The notes under the pieces: model-generated
The model's database searches: none
What the model was told of the DNA's origin: nothing
Seen by the model: only the letters and a program-made list of their open reading frames with translations
Shown here: one piece after another, positions 44,236 to 56,700 of the stretch
Layout: each line of letters begins with the position of its first letter
Position numbering within the stretch: position 1 is the stretch's first letter
Position numbers and translations under genes: made by a program
NCBI GenBank assembly: GCA_963932465.1
Contig: OZ010800.1
Span: forward strand, 35,516,352-35,580,351
Direction: 5' to 3'
DNA from: Maratus speciosus
Lineage: Eukaryota > Arthropoda > Arachnida > Araneae > Salticidae
Length of the DNA stretch: 64,000 nucleotides

Positions 44236-44599
44236 CCTAAAAAAAATTGAAGCAAATCGGATATTTCTATCAAGAGTTATCGCGTTACGTACATACACAC
44301 GTACATACAAAATCGGCGGGAACATAAGCTCTCAGGCTTTGATAGCCTGTGAGCTAAAAATATCACACCCTGATCGGATAATAAGTGGTCATTTCTCAAC
44401 TAGCCTAACGCTTTCTAGGCTCTTTGCAATAAGCCTGAACAATATCAGGCTAATTGGATAAAGGGAGATGGATTCGCCAATTAGCCCGGCTCTTTACAAA
44501 CAGCCTAGGCTTTTTGCAAAGAGCCGGATTTCTCAATTAGCCTACGACATATACATCACGTACAGTGAATATATTGTATACACAGCTCTTAAAATTCAT

Positions 44600-44770
44600 A
44601 TTCAAATCATTAAAAGATGGAAGCTACTCAGCCCAGTGGTAAAAATGCTAATAAAAAAATTATGAATTCTTAATTTATGTTCGTAGTTTCGAATCTTGCT
44701 TTGACCAGATGAGGTCAATATTTCTAAAATTGTTCCAAGTTACTCCACGAACATCGAAAAAGTGACCGGA
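44600..44770 (+). repeat. tRNA-derived SINE-like head
   Basis: A box A-like CTACTCAGCCCAGTGGTAAA (about 44624-44643) and box B-like GTAGTTTCGAATCTTGCT (44682-44699) are spaced as in tRNA-derived SINEs. No terminal duplication was found and the body is short. Confidence 0.5.
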
Positions 44771-45768
44771 TCGCTTATTTTCATTCAAAAGCAGAGCATG
44801 ATAATATCAGTGATCAACTCTAAAGGTCTTTCACTTACAGTAAAAATTAAACAGAACTAATTTAGAGAGTTCTAATATTGCAAATCCGACACAAAGAGGT
44901 CGTATCATAAGTATGTTAGTTTTCATCCTTTCAACAGCAGTTACATCTTCATCATATGTTTTCAATGACTTAAATGTAGGTAAGGCTTTTAATTTTTTTC
45001 TTTTGCTAATAGGTAATGAGTCCTTGTTATCTTTCAAAAACTAATTTGCGTTCTTTCTGATTAGAAAAAAAAATTATTTTTTAAAAAATTTGTTAAAGAC
45101 CATGCAACAACATAATGCACGCAACATAAATTATTCTTTTTTAGTTAAATATATTTTAAAAGAGATATATGAAAAAGAAATCCTAAACTAGAAAAGTATG
45201 TTATCTTCAGTTCGAATCAAAGTAAAAAAACTTTTCTAACAAAAAGTCTTTTTAACATCTATGATTAGGAAACAAAGTGTCAGGTTAGTTCTAAAATTAA
45301 AACTTATTCGTAAACTGAGTTTTATCTAATGTTTTATCTAATTGACTTCATTGGTATGTGTTAAACTATATTACCATTAATCTTTTTTTGATATAAAATC
45401 CAAACTATCAAAAGAACTTGTTCATTATATTTGAAAAGGATTCGGTAGCGTGCGCTTTTTAGATTAAATTCTCCAAGCGTGAAGTTTCAAGTTCTTCGGA
45501 AAATTCACAAGTTTCAACTAAATTTTCTGATAACTTGAAAAAGAAATTTCTTCATTAGTAACTAATAAAAAATATATACATTAAGTTCAAACCACTTTTC
45601 TAGAAAATAAAACTTTACTTCGACAATCATTGAAATGTTTAAGTTAAAAGTCTTTTTCATATTCAGCAAAATACTAATTTACCCAATACCGGCAATAAAC
45701 ATCGTTGAAACACAAGGGTACGGTTACAAACAGAACATTCTTTCAGTATATATATATATATATATATA
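44771..45768. other. AT-rich sequence, no gene
   Basis: The segment at 45575-45650 (ACCACTTTTCTAGAAAATAA and following) is directly repeated at 47698-47780, on the other side of the mariner-type element, as a low-copy repeat. A TA microsatellite (45747-45768) adjoins the insertion. Confidence 0.5.
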
Positions 45769-47243
45769 CAGGGTGGTCCTAAAATATGTGTCAAAAATGT
45801 AAAGGTAGGTAGAGGGGACTTAAATAAGCATATTTCGTATAGGATTGCGTGTGCGGTAATGCCGCCTTGAGCCGGTAGATAGCGCTGATGACTGCGGCGT
45901 ATAAAAGCGCTTCGCAAGCTGGATTCATCATTTCCCGCACGGATCTCAAACAGCATGCATCGTTTCACCAATGTGGAGCTTGCCGACATGAATGGGGCAA
46001 GTATGGGGCTGCACAAGGAAACGGATTAGTTGCTCAGAGGATGTACAGGGAGCGATTCCCGGATAGGAATCAGCCGGATCGTGGAACATTCGAGCGTCTT
46101 CATCGGGAGTTACGCACAAGTGGATCGTTTTATGCTTCCAGGCGTGGAGCTGCCATTGGAAGATATCGCAGAACTCCTGCAGTGGAAACCAGAATACTAA
46201 ACACAGTAGAGGATAATCCTTCGAAAATCTCGAGAGCTGTAGGGCGTGCGTTGTGTGTGAGCCATCAAAGTGTTTTGGGGACTTTACATGAAGACGGAAT
46301 GCATCCGTATCATTTACAGAGAGTGCAAGCAATGACCCCTGACGATTATCTCCCACGTCTCAACTTTGCTCGTTGGTACCTACAGCAGACTGCAGCCAAT
46401 CCAACCTCCCAAGCAGATGTTTTATTTACTGATGAGGCGACCTTTACGCAGTCGGGTATGTTTAAAATCTCTAACTCTCACCTGTGGGCTCATGGCAACC
46501 CTCATGGCACAATAGCACACGCGTAACAAGAAATGTTAACCATTAATGTTTGGGCAGGCATTGTACACAATAACTTAGTAGGACCGTACATTCTACCTAG
46601 TCGTTTAACTAGCCATACATACAATATCTTCCTACAGGAGGTTTTACCTGAACTTCTGGTAGATATTCCTCGAGCCGTTTGCAGACCAATGTGATTCCAG
46701 CACGATGGAGCCCCTGCTCACTTCAATCGAGACGTCAGGAATCACCTGGACACTGTCTACGGTCAGCATTGGATAGGACGGGGCGGTCCAGTTCCCTGTC
46801 CACCGCGTTTTCCTGATTTAACCTGCTTGGATTTTCTCTTTTGGGGTCATATTAAAAGCCTGGTGTACGAGAGTCCCGTCACGTCTTAAGAAGATCTTGT
46901 TGCCCGCTTGTCTGTTGCTGCTTTACATGTGCTAGACATGCCTGACGTCTTTTCTAATGTACGCCGATCTATGCGCCGTCACTGTGAATCTTGTATCGCT
47001 GTTGGCAGCCGCTCTTTAGAGCACAACTTGTAAACTGTTAATAAATTTTTGTTTTCTTTTGTCTTTACTTGTCTTTTCAGTTTCCTTTGTTTCCTTGTCT
47101 TTTCAGTTTCCTTTGTTTCATACTACTTTATAAGCTAGTGCTTTAATGCGTCATTACCGCACACACATTCCTATCCGAAATATGCTTAATTAGGTCCCCT
47201 CTACCTACCTTTACATTTTTATATATATTTTAGGACCACCCTG
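45769..47243 (+). mobile_element. mariner/IS630-superfamily transposon with about 95-bp TIRs
   Basis: 1,475 bp. Ends CAGGGTGGTCCTAAAATATG and its complement. Inverted similarity extends about 95 bp to GTGTGCGGTAATG. TA flanks on both sides, the left one within a TA microsatellite. Encodes one degraded transposase on the plus strand. Confidence 0.9.
45955..47033 (+). pseudogene. mariner/IS630-superfamily transposase, degraded
   Basis: Starts MHRFTNVELADMN, the N-terminal motif of a family common in arthropods, probably annotated as DUF4817/DDE transposases (family name from memory). A frameshift near 45994 is followed by AQRMYRERFPDRNQPDRGTF. The catalytic part shows D in LFTDEATFTQSG, D in QHDGAPAHF, and a third D in either FPDL (36 residues on) or CLDFLFWG (41 residues on). 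The C-terminus is MRRHCESCIAVGGRSLEHNL, with a stop at 47031. In-frame stops occur at about 46524, 46694 and 46887. The full family length of about 355 residues is retained, so the copy is old but complete in extent. Confidence 0.87.
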
Positions 47244-47369
47244 TATAAATCACTTGTCTCGTAGGAGATATGAGACAAAACTAATTAGCGATCTTTTTGT
47301 TTAAAAAAATCTATCAAAATAAGTAGCTATAAAACTTAAAGATAAAAAGCATATTTATATGATAAAACA

Positions 47370-47480
47370 ACGGGACCGATGTGGCACAGTGGTCAGCCTG
47401 ATGATTTAAAAATGGTTATATGTTTATGTGTTCGAAACCTGCGAGTAATACTAAAGGCATTTCTAAAAAAATTTGAGTAT
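47370..47480 (+). repeat. tRNA-derived SINE-like head
   Basis: Box A-like ATGTGGCACAGTGGTCAGCC (47389-47399 core) and box B-like TGTGTTCGAAACCTGCG (47427-47443) are about 35 bp apart, as in a tRNA promoter. Followed by GCATTTCTAAAAAAATTTGA, shared in part with the sequence after the head at 44620. Confidence 0.55.
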
Positions 47481-47869
47481 GTTAACGTTTTCACTTGGCA
47501 TCTTTATAGTCCATGCGACATGTCAATGGCAATATTGGCTATACTTATCCAGTAGATATTGTCCTGAAAATTGATGAATTCTGCTGATCTTAGAAAAAAA
47601 TTGAATCTTTAACTATACTAATTGACAAAGGCAAGTAGGTGTTTTTTCTAATTAAACAAAGAAAGTTCTAAAAAGAACTAACATGTTAAAAAATATATTT
47701 AATTCACACCACTTTTTCTAGAAAATAAAACTTTACTTGTCAGTCATTGAAATAACTAAATTAAAAATAGTTCAGTGTTTAAATAAAGTAAAAGTCGTTT
47801 TCAGCTTATGTTTCAGTTAACTTTCTCCCTTGGCAATATTAAACAAAATCATTGTTGTAAAAAAACTAA
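47481..47869. other. Spacer with a low-copy direct repeat
   Basis: 47698-47780 repeats 45575-45650. No gene seen. Confidence 0.5.
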
Positions 47870-49140
47870 TTCGCGTAAACTCTTTCCAACACATTCAGAA
47901 TACTATAGCAAAACTTCACAGGTTACTATAAGGTGATAGGTGATGTCTAAATAAACAATTTAGTAAACTCGGAACGTATTTCAAAACAAAAATCTGCTGT
48001 TGCGATGAATAGTGATTAAAATGTACGATTTTTTTGTGCAGCCCTGAATATGATCTATATAGACGTATATTATGGCATTATTATACTATATTATTATTAC
48101 CATATTATTATTAGGATGATTGAAACGAATCCTCTACTAGGCTACACAAGTTACATTCTGTCGTATACTTTACAAAAAAACTATTCAGTATTTTGTCTTG
48201 AAATTAAACATAAAAATAAATTATGATCTGCAGATTTACACAATATTATTTTTTTTTACAGAATAACCTTAAAAGATTTATTATTTTTATTTAATTTATT
48301 TTGCATGTTTCTCCATTACGGACGCATTTTTGCAAATAAAAAATGAAACGCGTATATTTTCAGAAGAAAAAATAAATCATGGAGTTAGTCATTATAGATA
48401 GAATCATGATTAATTAAATAGTTTCACGATTTCATTTTTAAAATACCTTTTTTATGAAAATTATAGGACATTTTTAATGAAAAAGTGGCAACAAAAGAAT
48501 TGCAAACAAATAAAATTAATTGCTAAATTCGTTATATCATAAATAAAAAATTCCGAGGAAATTCTTAGTCATTTGGTTGAATTTAAATTTCTAAAATTAA
48601 AATGCGCCAAAACATAAATAATGTTTTTGCTTAATAAAGATGCAAAAATAATATAAAAAATATTACCACTTTCAAATATTTGTCTTATTAAAGAATGCTT
48701 CGCGAAACCAAACAAAGCATGGCTTTTGCTAGTTATATATATGACATAGTGTGGTGAAAGTTAGATCAGTTAAATGCATATCACAGTTGAAAATTTCCGT
48801 TTAGTAATTTCTGCCAATAAACGGATGTTGTTGAGAACTTTTGGGAGGCCTGTTTAGGATCTATAGAATTTATACACACCAAGTAATATTTAAAAAACAT
48901 ATTCTTTTTGAAAACGCACTTCCAGCAGTTATTGTCTGTAGGCTTCCATAGTTCATTTATAGTTAATTTTTTTCTGTAGTCAAATTCTTTTGTTTGCCCC
49001 TGTTAAAGAACGATAAATTGTATTCACCATTGTCACACCATATTCTATAGTAAGACCCTTGTAATACACCTCAGTGATATATATGCACTGGATGTGATAT
49101 ATACAATGGATGTCATGTATGCAATAAAATATGCCGAATG
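47870..49140 (+). repeat. Family B dispersed repeat, with an AT-rich insertion
   Basis: Opens ACTCTTTCCAACACATTCAG and has AAAATTCTACTG-type breaks. 48090-48740 is unrelated AT-rich sequence. Family B resumes with GTTTAGTAATTTCTGCCAAT and runs to about 49140 (CACCTCAGTGATATATATGC). Confidence 0.6.
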
Positions 49141-49444
49141 CTAATAATTTTTTATTTTAAAATATTTTTTTTACCTTTTAAATTTATTTTTATCACCTTT
49201 ACCAAATGTTAAGGGCTTTGATATATTTTTATTATGTTTTTTAGTTTTACTTTGACATAATAATTATCTTTTTCTTCACATTTAAATACTCTATTAATTT
49301 TTGTTGTAAGTAAAACGTTGTTTTTTTCTTTTTGTTTTGATTATTTGTAATAAATCTTTTTAATTTAAGTGATGAAAACTTTTATTTTTTATAAAATAAC
49401 CTAGCTATTTTAACTTTTCAAGAAAACCCTTGTTCTTAGATGAA
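49141..49444. other. AT-rich spacer
   Basis: Poly-T-rich, nothing recognised. Confidence 0.4.
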
Positions 49445-51085
49445 TTTAAAAAAATCCCTTCCGGCCCGGCCTACAGGCGGAGGTAGATTTCGAAGTTAAG
49501 TATACTAATTTCACAAACAAAAACCAAATCATGATTAGAGATAAACCCACTTTAACAATTTTATCTGGCCGCTTTTGACGAGTTTTTATTTCATTTTTAT
49601 ATAATAACTGGTTTTATCAGAATCATGTTAAGGCGGTATTCAAAAAAGACTTTTCCATGCTCAACAACTCGAAATTTTCTGGTATAACCCCAGATTCATT
49701 TTTAATAGGAAAAACATGAAACTTGTTGACGTGATTTTTGAAGAGATTTATAAGCGACCTGTGTTTTTAATTTTCGTTCAATTAATTAAAACTTGATATA
49801 TAAACAATTATTTTCTCAGTAAGACAATATTTTTCGTTTCTAACACAATCACATCGGGAAATTCCGTTCAAAATGCCCGCTTTGACATCATTTTTTGAAA
49901 TATATTCTGCCTCTGTCAAAAAATCGATCATTTCGGTACATTATATAGTTTCTGAATAAGCGAATCCACCAATTGGATGCGTTTGAGAGAAAAAAATGAA
50001 TTTAAAAATGAGTCAGAAAATAAGCAGTTTGGATTTGAATACTCTCTTAATACGATGATTTTTCCAACACAATCCGCTTCTGGAAATTCGATTCAAAAGG
50101 CCCACTTTGACAGCATGTTTTAAAATATATTCTGCCTCTATCAAAAAATTGACCATTACGGTACATTATATAGTTTCTGAGTAAGAAAAGGTACCAATTG
50201 GAAGCCTTTGAAAGTAAAAATGAATTGTAACATGAGTCAGAAAATAAGCAGTTTGGATTTGAATACACCCTTACTAAGATGATTTTTTTCTTCAACCGCT
50301 ATGTATTTTAAATTTGTTTTTGCTGTAAGAATTGGTACTATCCAAAACTTGTCTATTTAGATGTTGTAGACAATATTAAGAAGATATATGATAAATTCAT
50401 GGGGATTATATATCTTTTGATTTGACGGAGTTATGGATTTTTTTCTTCTTCAAACGCCCTTTTTGTTTTCGTTTTTAATTTTTTTTTTTTTTTGCGGTAC
50501 GAATTGGTCCTATCAAAATCTTGTGAATATAAAAGTTGTAGATAATGTTAAGGAGATTCATGATAAAATTAATTGGATTTGATATCTTGAGAACTGACGA
50601 AGTTATGAATTTTTTTCTCCCAAAAACCCTATTTTTGCGCCCCTTGAGTCCATTTTTAACTTTATCAAAAATCTGTGATACACAAATTTTCGGCCCTATT
50701 TTTAGAAGTAATAAAAACTTTAAACTGATTCGATGTGTACAAAATTTAAGAAGTTATGGGGTTTTTTCGGTTTTCACAAAACCCCTCCCTATTTCCAACC
50801 CCTTGGTCCAATTTTGCCCATTAACGAACTTGAATGTGATTTTATGCCCCTTGATTTCAGGTATCAGTTTGGAAGAGATTGATGCAGAGTTGTGGAAGTT
50901 ATCGTGTCCAGAAGAAAGTGATATAGATAGAGAGATAGATAGATAGATAGATAGATAAAGTTTTTTAGTGAGGGTGGTTTTGGGCTCTAGGAGTCATGAT
51001 CGGTGTAGATCTGCAAAAATTTTTCAAAAATTCCGACATAGGAACGACGCCAATAGGTACTTTCATACGAAATCTACCTAAAAGA
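49445..51085 (+). repeat. Family R dispersed repeat, longest copy
   Basis: Begins AAATCCCTTCCGGCCCGGCC and GGAGGTAGATTTCGAAGTTA, and ends ATACGAAATCTACCTAAAAG. An internal duplication of about 230 bp covers 49830-50045 and 50046-50285. An (ATAG)n run lies at 50919-50958. The inverted motif TAGGTAGATTTCG near both ends suggests transposon termini. No recognisable protein; the 133-codon frame at 50545 is not conserved in the copy at 28118. Confidence 0.75.
50919..50958. repeat. (ATAG)n microsatellite
   Basis: GATAGATAGATAGATAG run within the family R copy, absent from the equivalent place at about 28170. Confidence 0.95.
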
Positions 51086-51088
51086 ATA

Positions 51089-51445
51089 TTAGTCCAGTCA
51101 TTTGGTAGAAAATAGGGGAAAGTTTTGATATTTGGTGCCTTTATTTTTTTTGGGTCGCTGAACACGAATCTGAAGTTTGCCAGCAAAATTTATCCCCGGA
51201 AACACGTTTTTATGGCAAAAAACGGGAAAAAAACGGGATTTTCTTTGTTTTTTCAAAATAACTTCAAAATTATGCATTTTACGCAAAAGTCCTCAGTACG
51301 TAAATTAAAGAGGATAAAATTTCCTACATTTTACGTGCTAAAAGTTTTTTTCTCTGATCAATGGTTTAGCCGTGACAACGCCGCAAAAATGGGAGTGAAA
51401 ATCAAAAAATTCAGAGAAAACGGGAATTACGCCACTGTACGTAGA
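51089..51445 (+). repeat. Left arm of a 360-bp inverted repeat pair
   Basis: TAGTCCAGTCATTTGGT, TTTTGATATTTGGTGCCTTT, GCTGAACACGAATCTGAAGT, TCAATGGTTTAGCCGTGACA-type blocks to ACGGGAATTACGCCACTGTA. The matching arm is at 53398-53790, inverted, about 1.95 kb away. The two arms are diverged but continuous. The open frames across each arm are antiparallel readings of the same repeat. Confidence 0.8.
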
Positions 51446-51815
51446 TATAACATGAAAACTGACCATTTTACACAAGCATTGACTATAAATTATACTAAAG
51501 ATTATATGAATGACTACATTTTACAATGAAGTTGCTGATAATAAATAGGACGACTCATTATGAATCATTATTTAACTATAAATAAACATGTACATTAGTA
51601 AGTTCATTTATTTAAAAAACAAAAAAAAATATTATTTCCGCTTTCTATTACTTGAGGGTCCCTGCTTTTCACCGACATCTACACTATAGAAAATAGACGT
51701 ATAGAATTAGTGGGTGTTTTTATTACTACCAACAGTATAAAATAAATGTTTTTTTAATAAAAAATATTTGATACCTTCTGGCATGACTTTTTCTAGACAT
51801 TTTAGTTCAAGTATA

Positions 51816-51852
<37 letters not shown>

Positions 51853-52429
51853 CAAAGACAGCAGAATTTAAGTTAGTCGCATAAATAAACTTTTGCACCA
51901 TTATGCAACGGCAACAAGATTTAAAATGTAACGAAAATGTGAATTTGGTTCAAAATATTTTGTTTATAGAGGAAAATTACAATGAAGAGCACATGAAGTT
52001 TTGCAAGAGCGAAATGTTTAAATTTATGACCAAATTTGGACAAAAATTGCCAGTTATATGTAGATATATCGGGACAAAATCATTTAAAATATATTACCTG
52101 GCTGCAAATTCTGAGTGGTTACAAAATGGATCCAGACAAATTCTGCAAATTCAGATTTGATACAATGCAAAACATAATGTAGGCATTTTCTCGTGATATA
52201 TTAATCATGATATCTTATGATTCCCTATCTTTACATTAGATTCCTGTTAGGTTTCCTGTAAGGTTTGTGCAGAAATAAATATGAATATACAACAGAATAT
52301 GCAACACAGCAATTTTCATTAATGCTGTCGAATGTTTGTCCCGTACGTTAAATTTTAGAAAAAGAAATTTTAGAATTTGTTATAATAATACAAAAATAGT
52401 TTTATCACTTTAGCTTCCATACCGTTAAG
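51446..52429. other. AT-rich centre of the inverted pair
   Basis: A poly-T run at 51819-51849 and an 85-codon frame at 51903..52160 (starts MQRQQDLKCNENVN) with no recognisable domain. That frame has more codon-like composition than its neighbours but no supporting evidence, so it is not called as a gene. Confidence 0.4.
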
Positions 52430-53395
52430 AAAGTATCATTAAAATTATCAAGAAGAACGTAAAATCATGCGTCAATCAGATTATGGGACATTTTTGAACG
52501 CATTCGGGCTACTATAATAAAACTTCACAGTTTAATAACGTGAAAAACGATGTCTAAGTAATAATTTGTAAAACATATAACACGTTTGAAAACACAATTT
52601 CAACCAAAATCGAAAAATAGCTGAAAATTTTGTACATCCCTGTATATGAACTATAGATTTATCATATAATTCACAATATGCTAAAATTTAGAACTGTTAG
52701 TGAACGCATAGCACAGTTGAAAATTCCTCGTTAGCAATTTCCGGTAATAAGCGGGTATATAGATGTCTTGTGCAGCCCTATATATGATTTATAGAATTTA
52801 TACACGCTAAATAGTATGCAATTTTTAAAATTTAAAAAGTGTTCCACAACTGAAAATGCACTTCCATCAATTATTGTTCATACAGAGAAAAATATAACTG
52901 ATTTATTTTGTGTGCCCCTGTATATGAAAGATCAATGGCACATCATATTCAATAGTAAGCATCTTATAGAGCACCTCGGAGATATATATCAATTTAAATA
53001 CTTTTGAAAAGGTGTAACATGAACAAAATACACCACAAACAATTTTTCTCCATAGACCGTAATGTAACATAATTATTTTTAGTGCCCCTGTAAATGGTTG
53101 ATAAATACTACTCATACCATATTCTATAAGAAATCATCTTATAGTGCACTTCATAGATATGTATATAAATTTCAAAGTGTTTGAAATTATGAAACATTAT
53201 TGAAAAAAAAAAAAACACAAACGATTTTTCCCCCATAGGCCGTAATATAATGAAATACTTTTGAATGTCCCTGTAACGAAATTATGACTGCTACACGCAA
53301 CATTTTACAATACCCAACATTCAATAGTTAATATCAATAACATTTTTCAATTTCATGGCGATGAGACTATATTGACACCAAAATTATTATGGCCA
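52430..53395 (+). repeat. Family B dispersed repeat
   Basis: Opens AAATCATGCGTCAATCAGAT, then TTGTGCAGCCCTATATATGA and TGTGTGCCCCTGTATATGAA blocks. It ends near TTTCAATTTCATGGCGATGA, just before the inverted arm. Lies within the 51089-53790 inverted pair. Confidence 0.7.
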
Positions 53396-53397
53396 GC

Positions 53398-53790
53398 TAG
53401 AATCGATAAATCACTCACCGTGCACTGCCGTAATTCCCGTTTTTTCAGAATTTTTTTTATTTTCACGCCCATTTTTGCGGTGCTGTCACGGCTAAACCAT
53501 TGATCGGAGAAAAAAACTTTTAATACGTAAAATGTAGGAAATGTTATCTTCTTTAATTTACGTATTGAGAATTTTTGCGTAAAATGCATAATTTTGAAGT
53601 TATTTTGAAAAAATAAAGAAAATCCTGTTTTTTTTTTTTCAGTTTTTTGCCAAAACAACATGTTTCCCGGGATAAATTTTGTTGGCAAACTTCAGATTCG
53701 TGTTCAACGACCCAATAAACATAAAGGCACCAAATGTCAAAACTTTCCCCTATTTGTCCTTTTTGAGCACCTAATGCCTGGACTATATAC
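53398..53790 (-). repeat. Right arm of the 360-bp inverted repeat pair
   Basis: Complement of the left arm: reads AGTCCAGGCATTAGGTG, TTTTGACATTTGGTGCCTTT, then TTGAACACGAATCTGAAGTT on the minus strand. Confidence 0.8.
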
Positions 53791-56700
53791 TGAATTAACA
53801 AAACCATTTTTTGAAAATGTTAAAATTATAAAAAACTTTCAAAAGCAAATATTCATCTTTTACCCATATATTTTTAATTTGAACGACGTAATGAATCTTA
53901 ACGATTCTTTTTGAACTGTGTTCATCTTGTAACCAATAAAGATTACTAATTAATAATAGACAAGTGAAAAAGCTTATGTGTTTTATTTCAATTTGTTTGA
54001 ATTCTACCTGTTTGAATATATATTTAGAGAAGAAAAATTTTCATGATTTCTATAATTTGTTAAAATAATGTTTTTTTTTTTTTTATTGCCTTTTCACTTT
54101 AATGGCTTAAATTGCAAGTATAAAAAAATATGTGTTTTAAAAGAATTATTTTTAGTAAAATCCTTAATTTCATAAATATATTTTTCCTATTTTCAGTACC
54201 TACTATATATATATATATATATATTTCATCTATAAAAAATATATTTTATGAAAAATATAATTATTAAAAAATAACTTTATTCATTTAGGAAAAAATAAAT
54301 AAACAATTTCATAATGCTTTTTAAAAAATAACTGTTTTAGAATTCACTGTTTTTAAAGAAATACTATATTCAGACTTAATGAGAAAAATAAATTAACATT
54401 CATATCAATAATAATACTTTAAAAAAATATATCATTTCCAAAAAACGTAAGTTTTTTTATAAAAAGGGAAAAAAAGAATTATTATAAGATTTCGCATCTT
54501 TTTTTTTTATTGTATTTATACTTTTCGAGAAAAAATACGTATCTTCTTTTTAAATATTGTTTTTCTCCAAATATCCTTAATAAAAGAAATCAATTTATTC
54601 TTCAAGAAAAAAAAAACCAAAAAGCAAAACTTATTTTAAAATAATGCTTTAAAAAATAACTGTTTTAAAAATATGTTTATTCTTTAAGAGAGAAAATACA
54701 TTTCTTTTTTTTAATATTGTTTTTTCAGAAAATTCAACGAAAACAAATTTATTCTTCAGGTAAAAAGGAAAAAAAAAATGATTGGTTGCTTAAAATAAAT
54801 ACCGAAAGAAACACTTAAAAAATAAAAATTACATATTGCATTTTTTTTCAACATAGACATTTTTCTCATTAACAAAAATCAAACCTCATTTTTTAAAATT
54901 CTACGCATGTTATAATTATTTAGAAACAAGATTTTGATTTTAAAAAACAATTTTACCTGCGAAAAATCGAAGTTGTTATTTCCAAAACACAAGGATGACA
55001 CAACAAAAAATATTTTCAAATAACCCCCTACAAATAATAACTTATAACAGACGTGACGCTTTCATTATACATACTAGGGCATTGTACCCGGGTTCCCCGG
55101 GTTAAAGAATATCGGTGAAAACATTTTTTTTTTAATTGAAAACTAATAATTTGTTTATATGCAATAATATTTTTAATTGCCCACTTACAAAAAAAGCATT
55201 TTTCATATAGAAAATACGGATCATACAATCAAATAAATTTTTGAAATTTATCAAAAGCGATATTTTCTTATTAGCCGCATGCTAAGAGTTATTTGGCCAA
55301 AATTTTGCTACTTACTGCATCTTTTTATATTCTGATAATTTCAGAGTTTATACATGTCTGTTAAATTTGTGGTTTATTTATATTTATTACTTATTTATTG
55401 ACAGAGAAGTTTTTTTAATGGATATTAGCCGTAAGAAAATGATTAACTCTTTATTTTGCTTTAAGGGCAAACGGATTAATCTTTTGTAATCGAGCTGTGA
55501 GCCATATAGATAAATTAAAAAATATTTCACGCTTTAAAATTGTTGTTAAAACCATAGACAATGAGTAAACTAAGATGAACTTTGCAAACAAATTCCATTT
55601 GAAAAAAAAAATCCTATTTGGTGATCTAAAAATTTAAATTGTACGATTGAAAATATGTTAGATTTGTGTTTTTTCAGTATTATTCTTTTATTTGTTTATA
55701 AAAGAAGTCTTAATTTCGTTAATTTGTCTTTCATAAATATGTTAAGTTTGTGGTTTTTTAAATATTATTCTTTTACTTGTTTATAAAGGAAGTATTAACT
55801 TCGTTATGCAAAAATAGTCAGAATCAAATGCTGAAAAATGTTTGTTGCTTTATGTACAGAATGTTTATTATTATTATGTATTGAAACCAGCACGTGATGA
55901 GATAAACTTATAAAAATCATGCTTAAAAATTATTTTAGAAAATATAATGCATCAGTCATTTAAGATACAGTTTTTAAACAAATTGCATTTGAAAGTAAAT
56001 TTTTTCCCTATGCGACGAAAACTGAAAATGTACGATGGCCAGAAGATTAAAAAATTGCAGTGGCGAAAATTTCAAGACCGAAATTTGATCGTAAAGAGTT
56101 GCCATTCGCAAAATGACGTCAGCGTTACCCACAGATACGCTTGTTCTTTATAATATAAATACTTAATCAGTAAAATATAATAAAGATCTGTTATTAGGAT
56201 GTGGTTATCAATAGAGGCTCTTATACATGGTATTTCGGAATGAAAAACAGCAATTTTCACCTTCTCAAAATTTGCAAGCTCTCATATCCATATTCATCAT
56301 TTAAAAGAAAAAATTGTATTTTGTTTGATCATTTAAAAATCATTTTAACTCGAAATTTAAAGTCACGATTGCCAGCAACATCTTTTATGTGAACAGAAAC
56401 ACTCTTTACTTGAGACTCTAATCTCAATTCCGCAGAGTAAAAATTTCCGTAATTTATGTTTTTTAGACGCATTTGTGTTAAAATGTTTAGTTTTATCTAA
56501 GAAAATGATCGTTTTCTTTTAAATATTACTTCATTTTCACTTAAATAAGCATTTCGCCTAGTGTCTGAAACTTAGTACCAGTACACATGCAGAAGGAAAA
56601 ACAATATAGAAAATTTATGAGGAAAAATGCGTGTTTTCAAAAGCAGTATGTCATTTTCCGTTATTATGCCCCTAATATAATATTCTTCTCCTAATGGGAT

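Larger units (their letters stand above)
41992..44550. mobile_element. Palindromic foldback element with repeat-array arms
   Basis: A 2.56-kb near-palindrome. Outer arms (41992-42300 and 44236-44550) match inverted: ATGTAGTAGGCTAATTGAG at the left, complement at the right. They share GGCTCTTTGCAAA...GCCTAGG blocks, a GTACGTACGTAC microsatellite and CGCGATAACTCTTGATAGAA. Inner arms are arrays of about 150-bp units (seven at 42300-43425, five inverted at 43526-44235). A non-repeated centre of about 100 bp lies at 43426-43525. No ORF of note. The architecture matches foldback transposons. Target duplication not resolved. Confidence 0.85.

Noticed and set aside
45663..46356. Minus-strand ORFs of 117 and 136 codons
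   Set aside because: Antisense shadows of the mariner/IS630-type transposase.
50545..50946. 133-codon ORF in family R
   Set aside because: The equivalent region at about 27800-28180 is interrupted and shows no shared protein.
51125..51529. ORFs of 111-134 codons shared by the two inverted arms (also 53353-53688)
   Set aside because: They agree only because the arms are homologous; frames contain indels and no known domain. Kept as a repeat rather than a gene.
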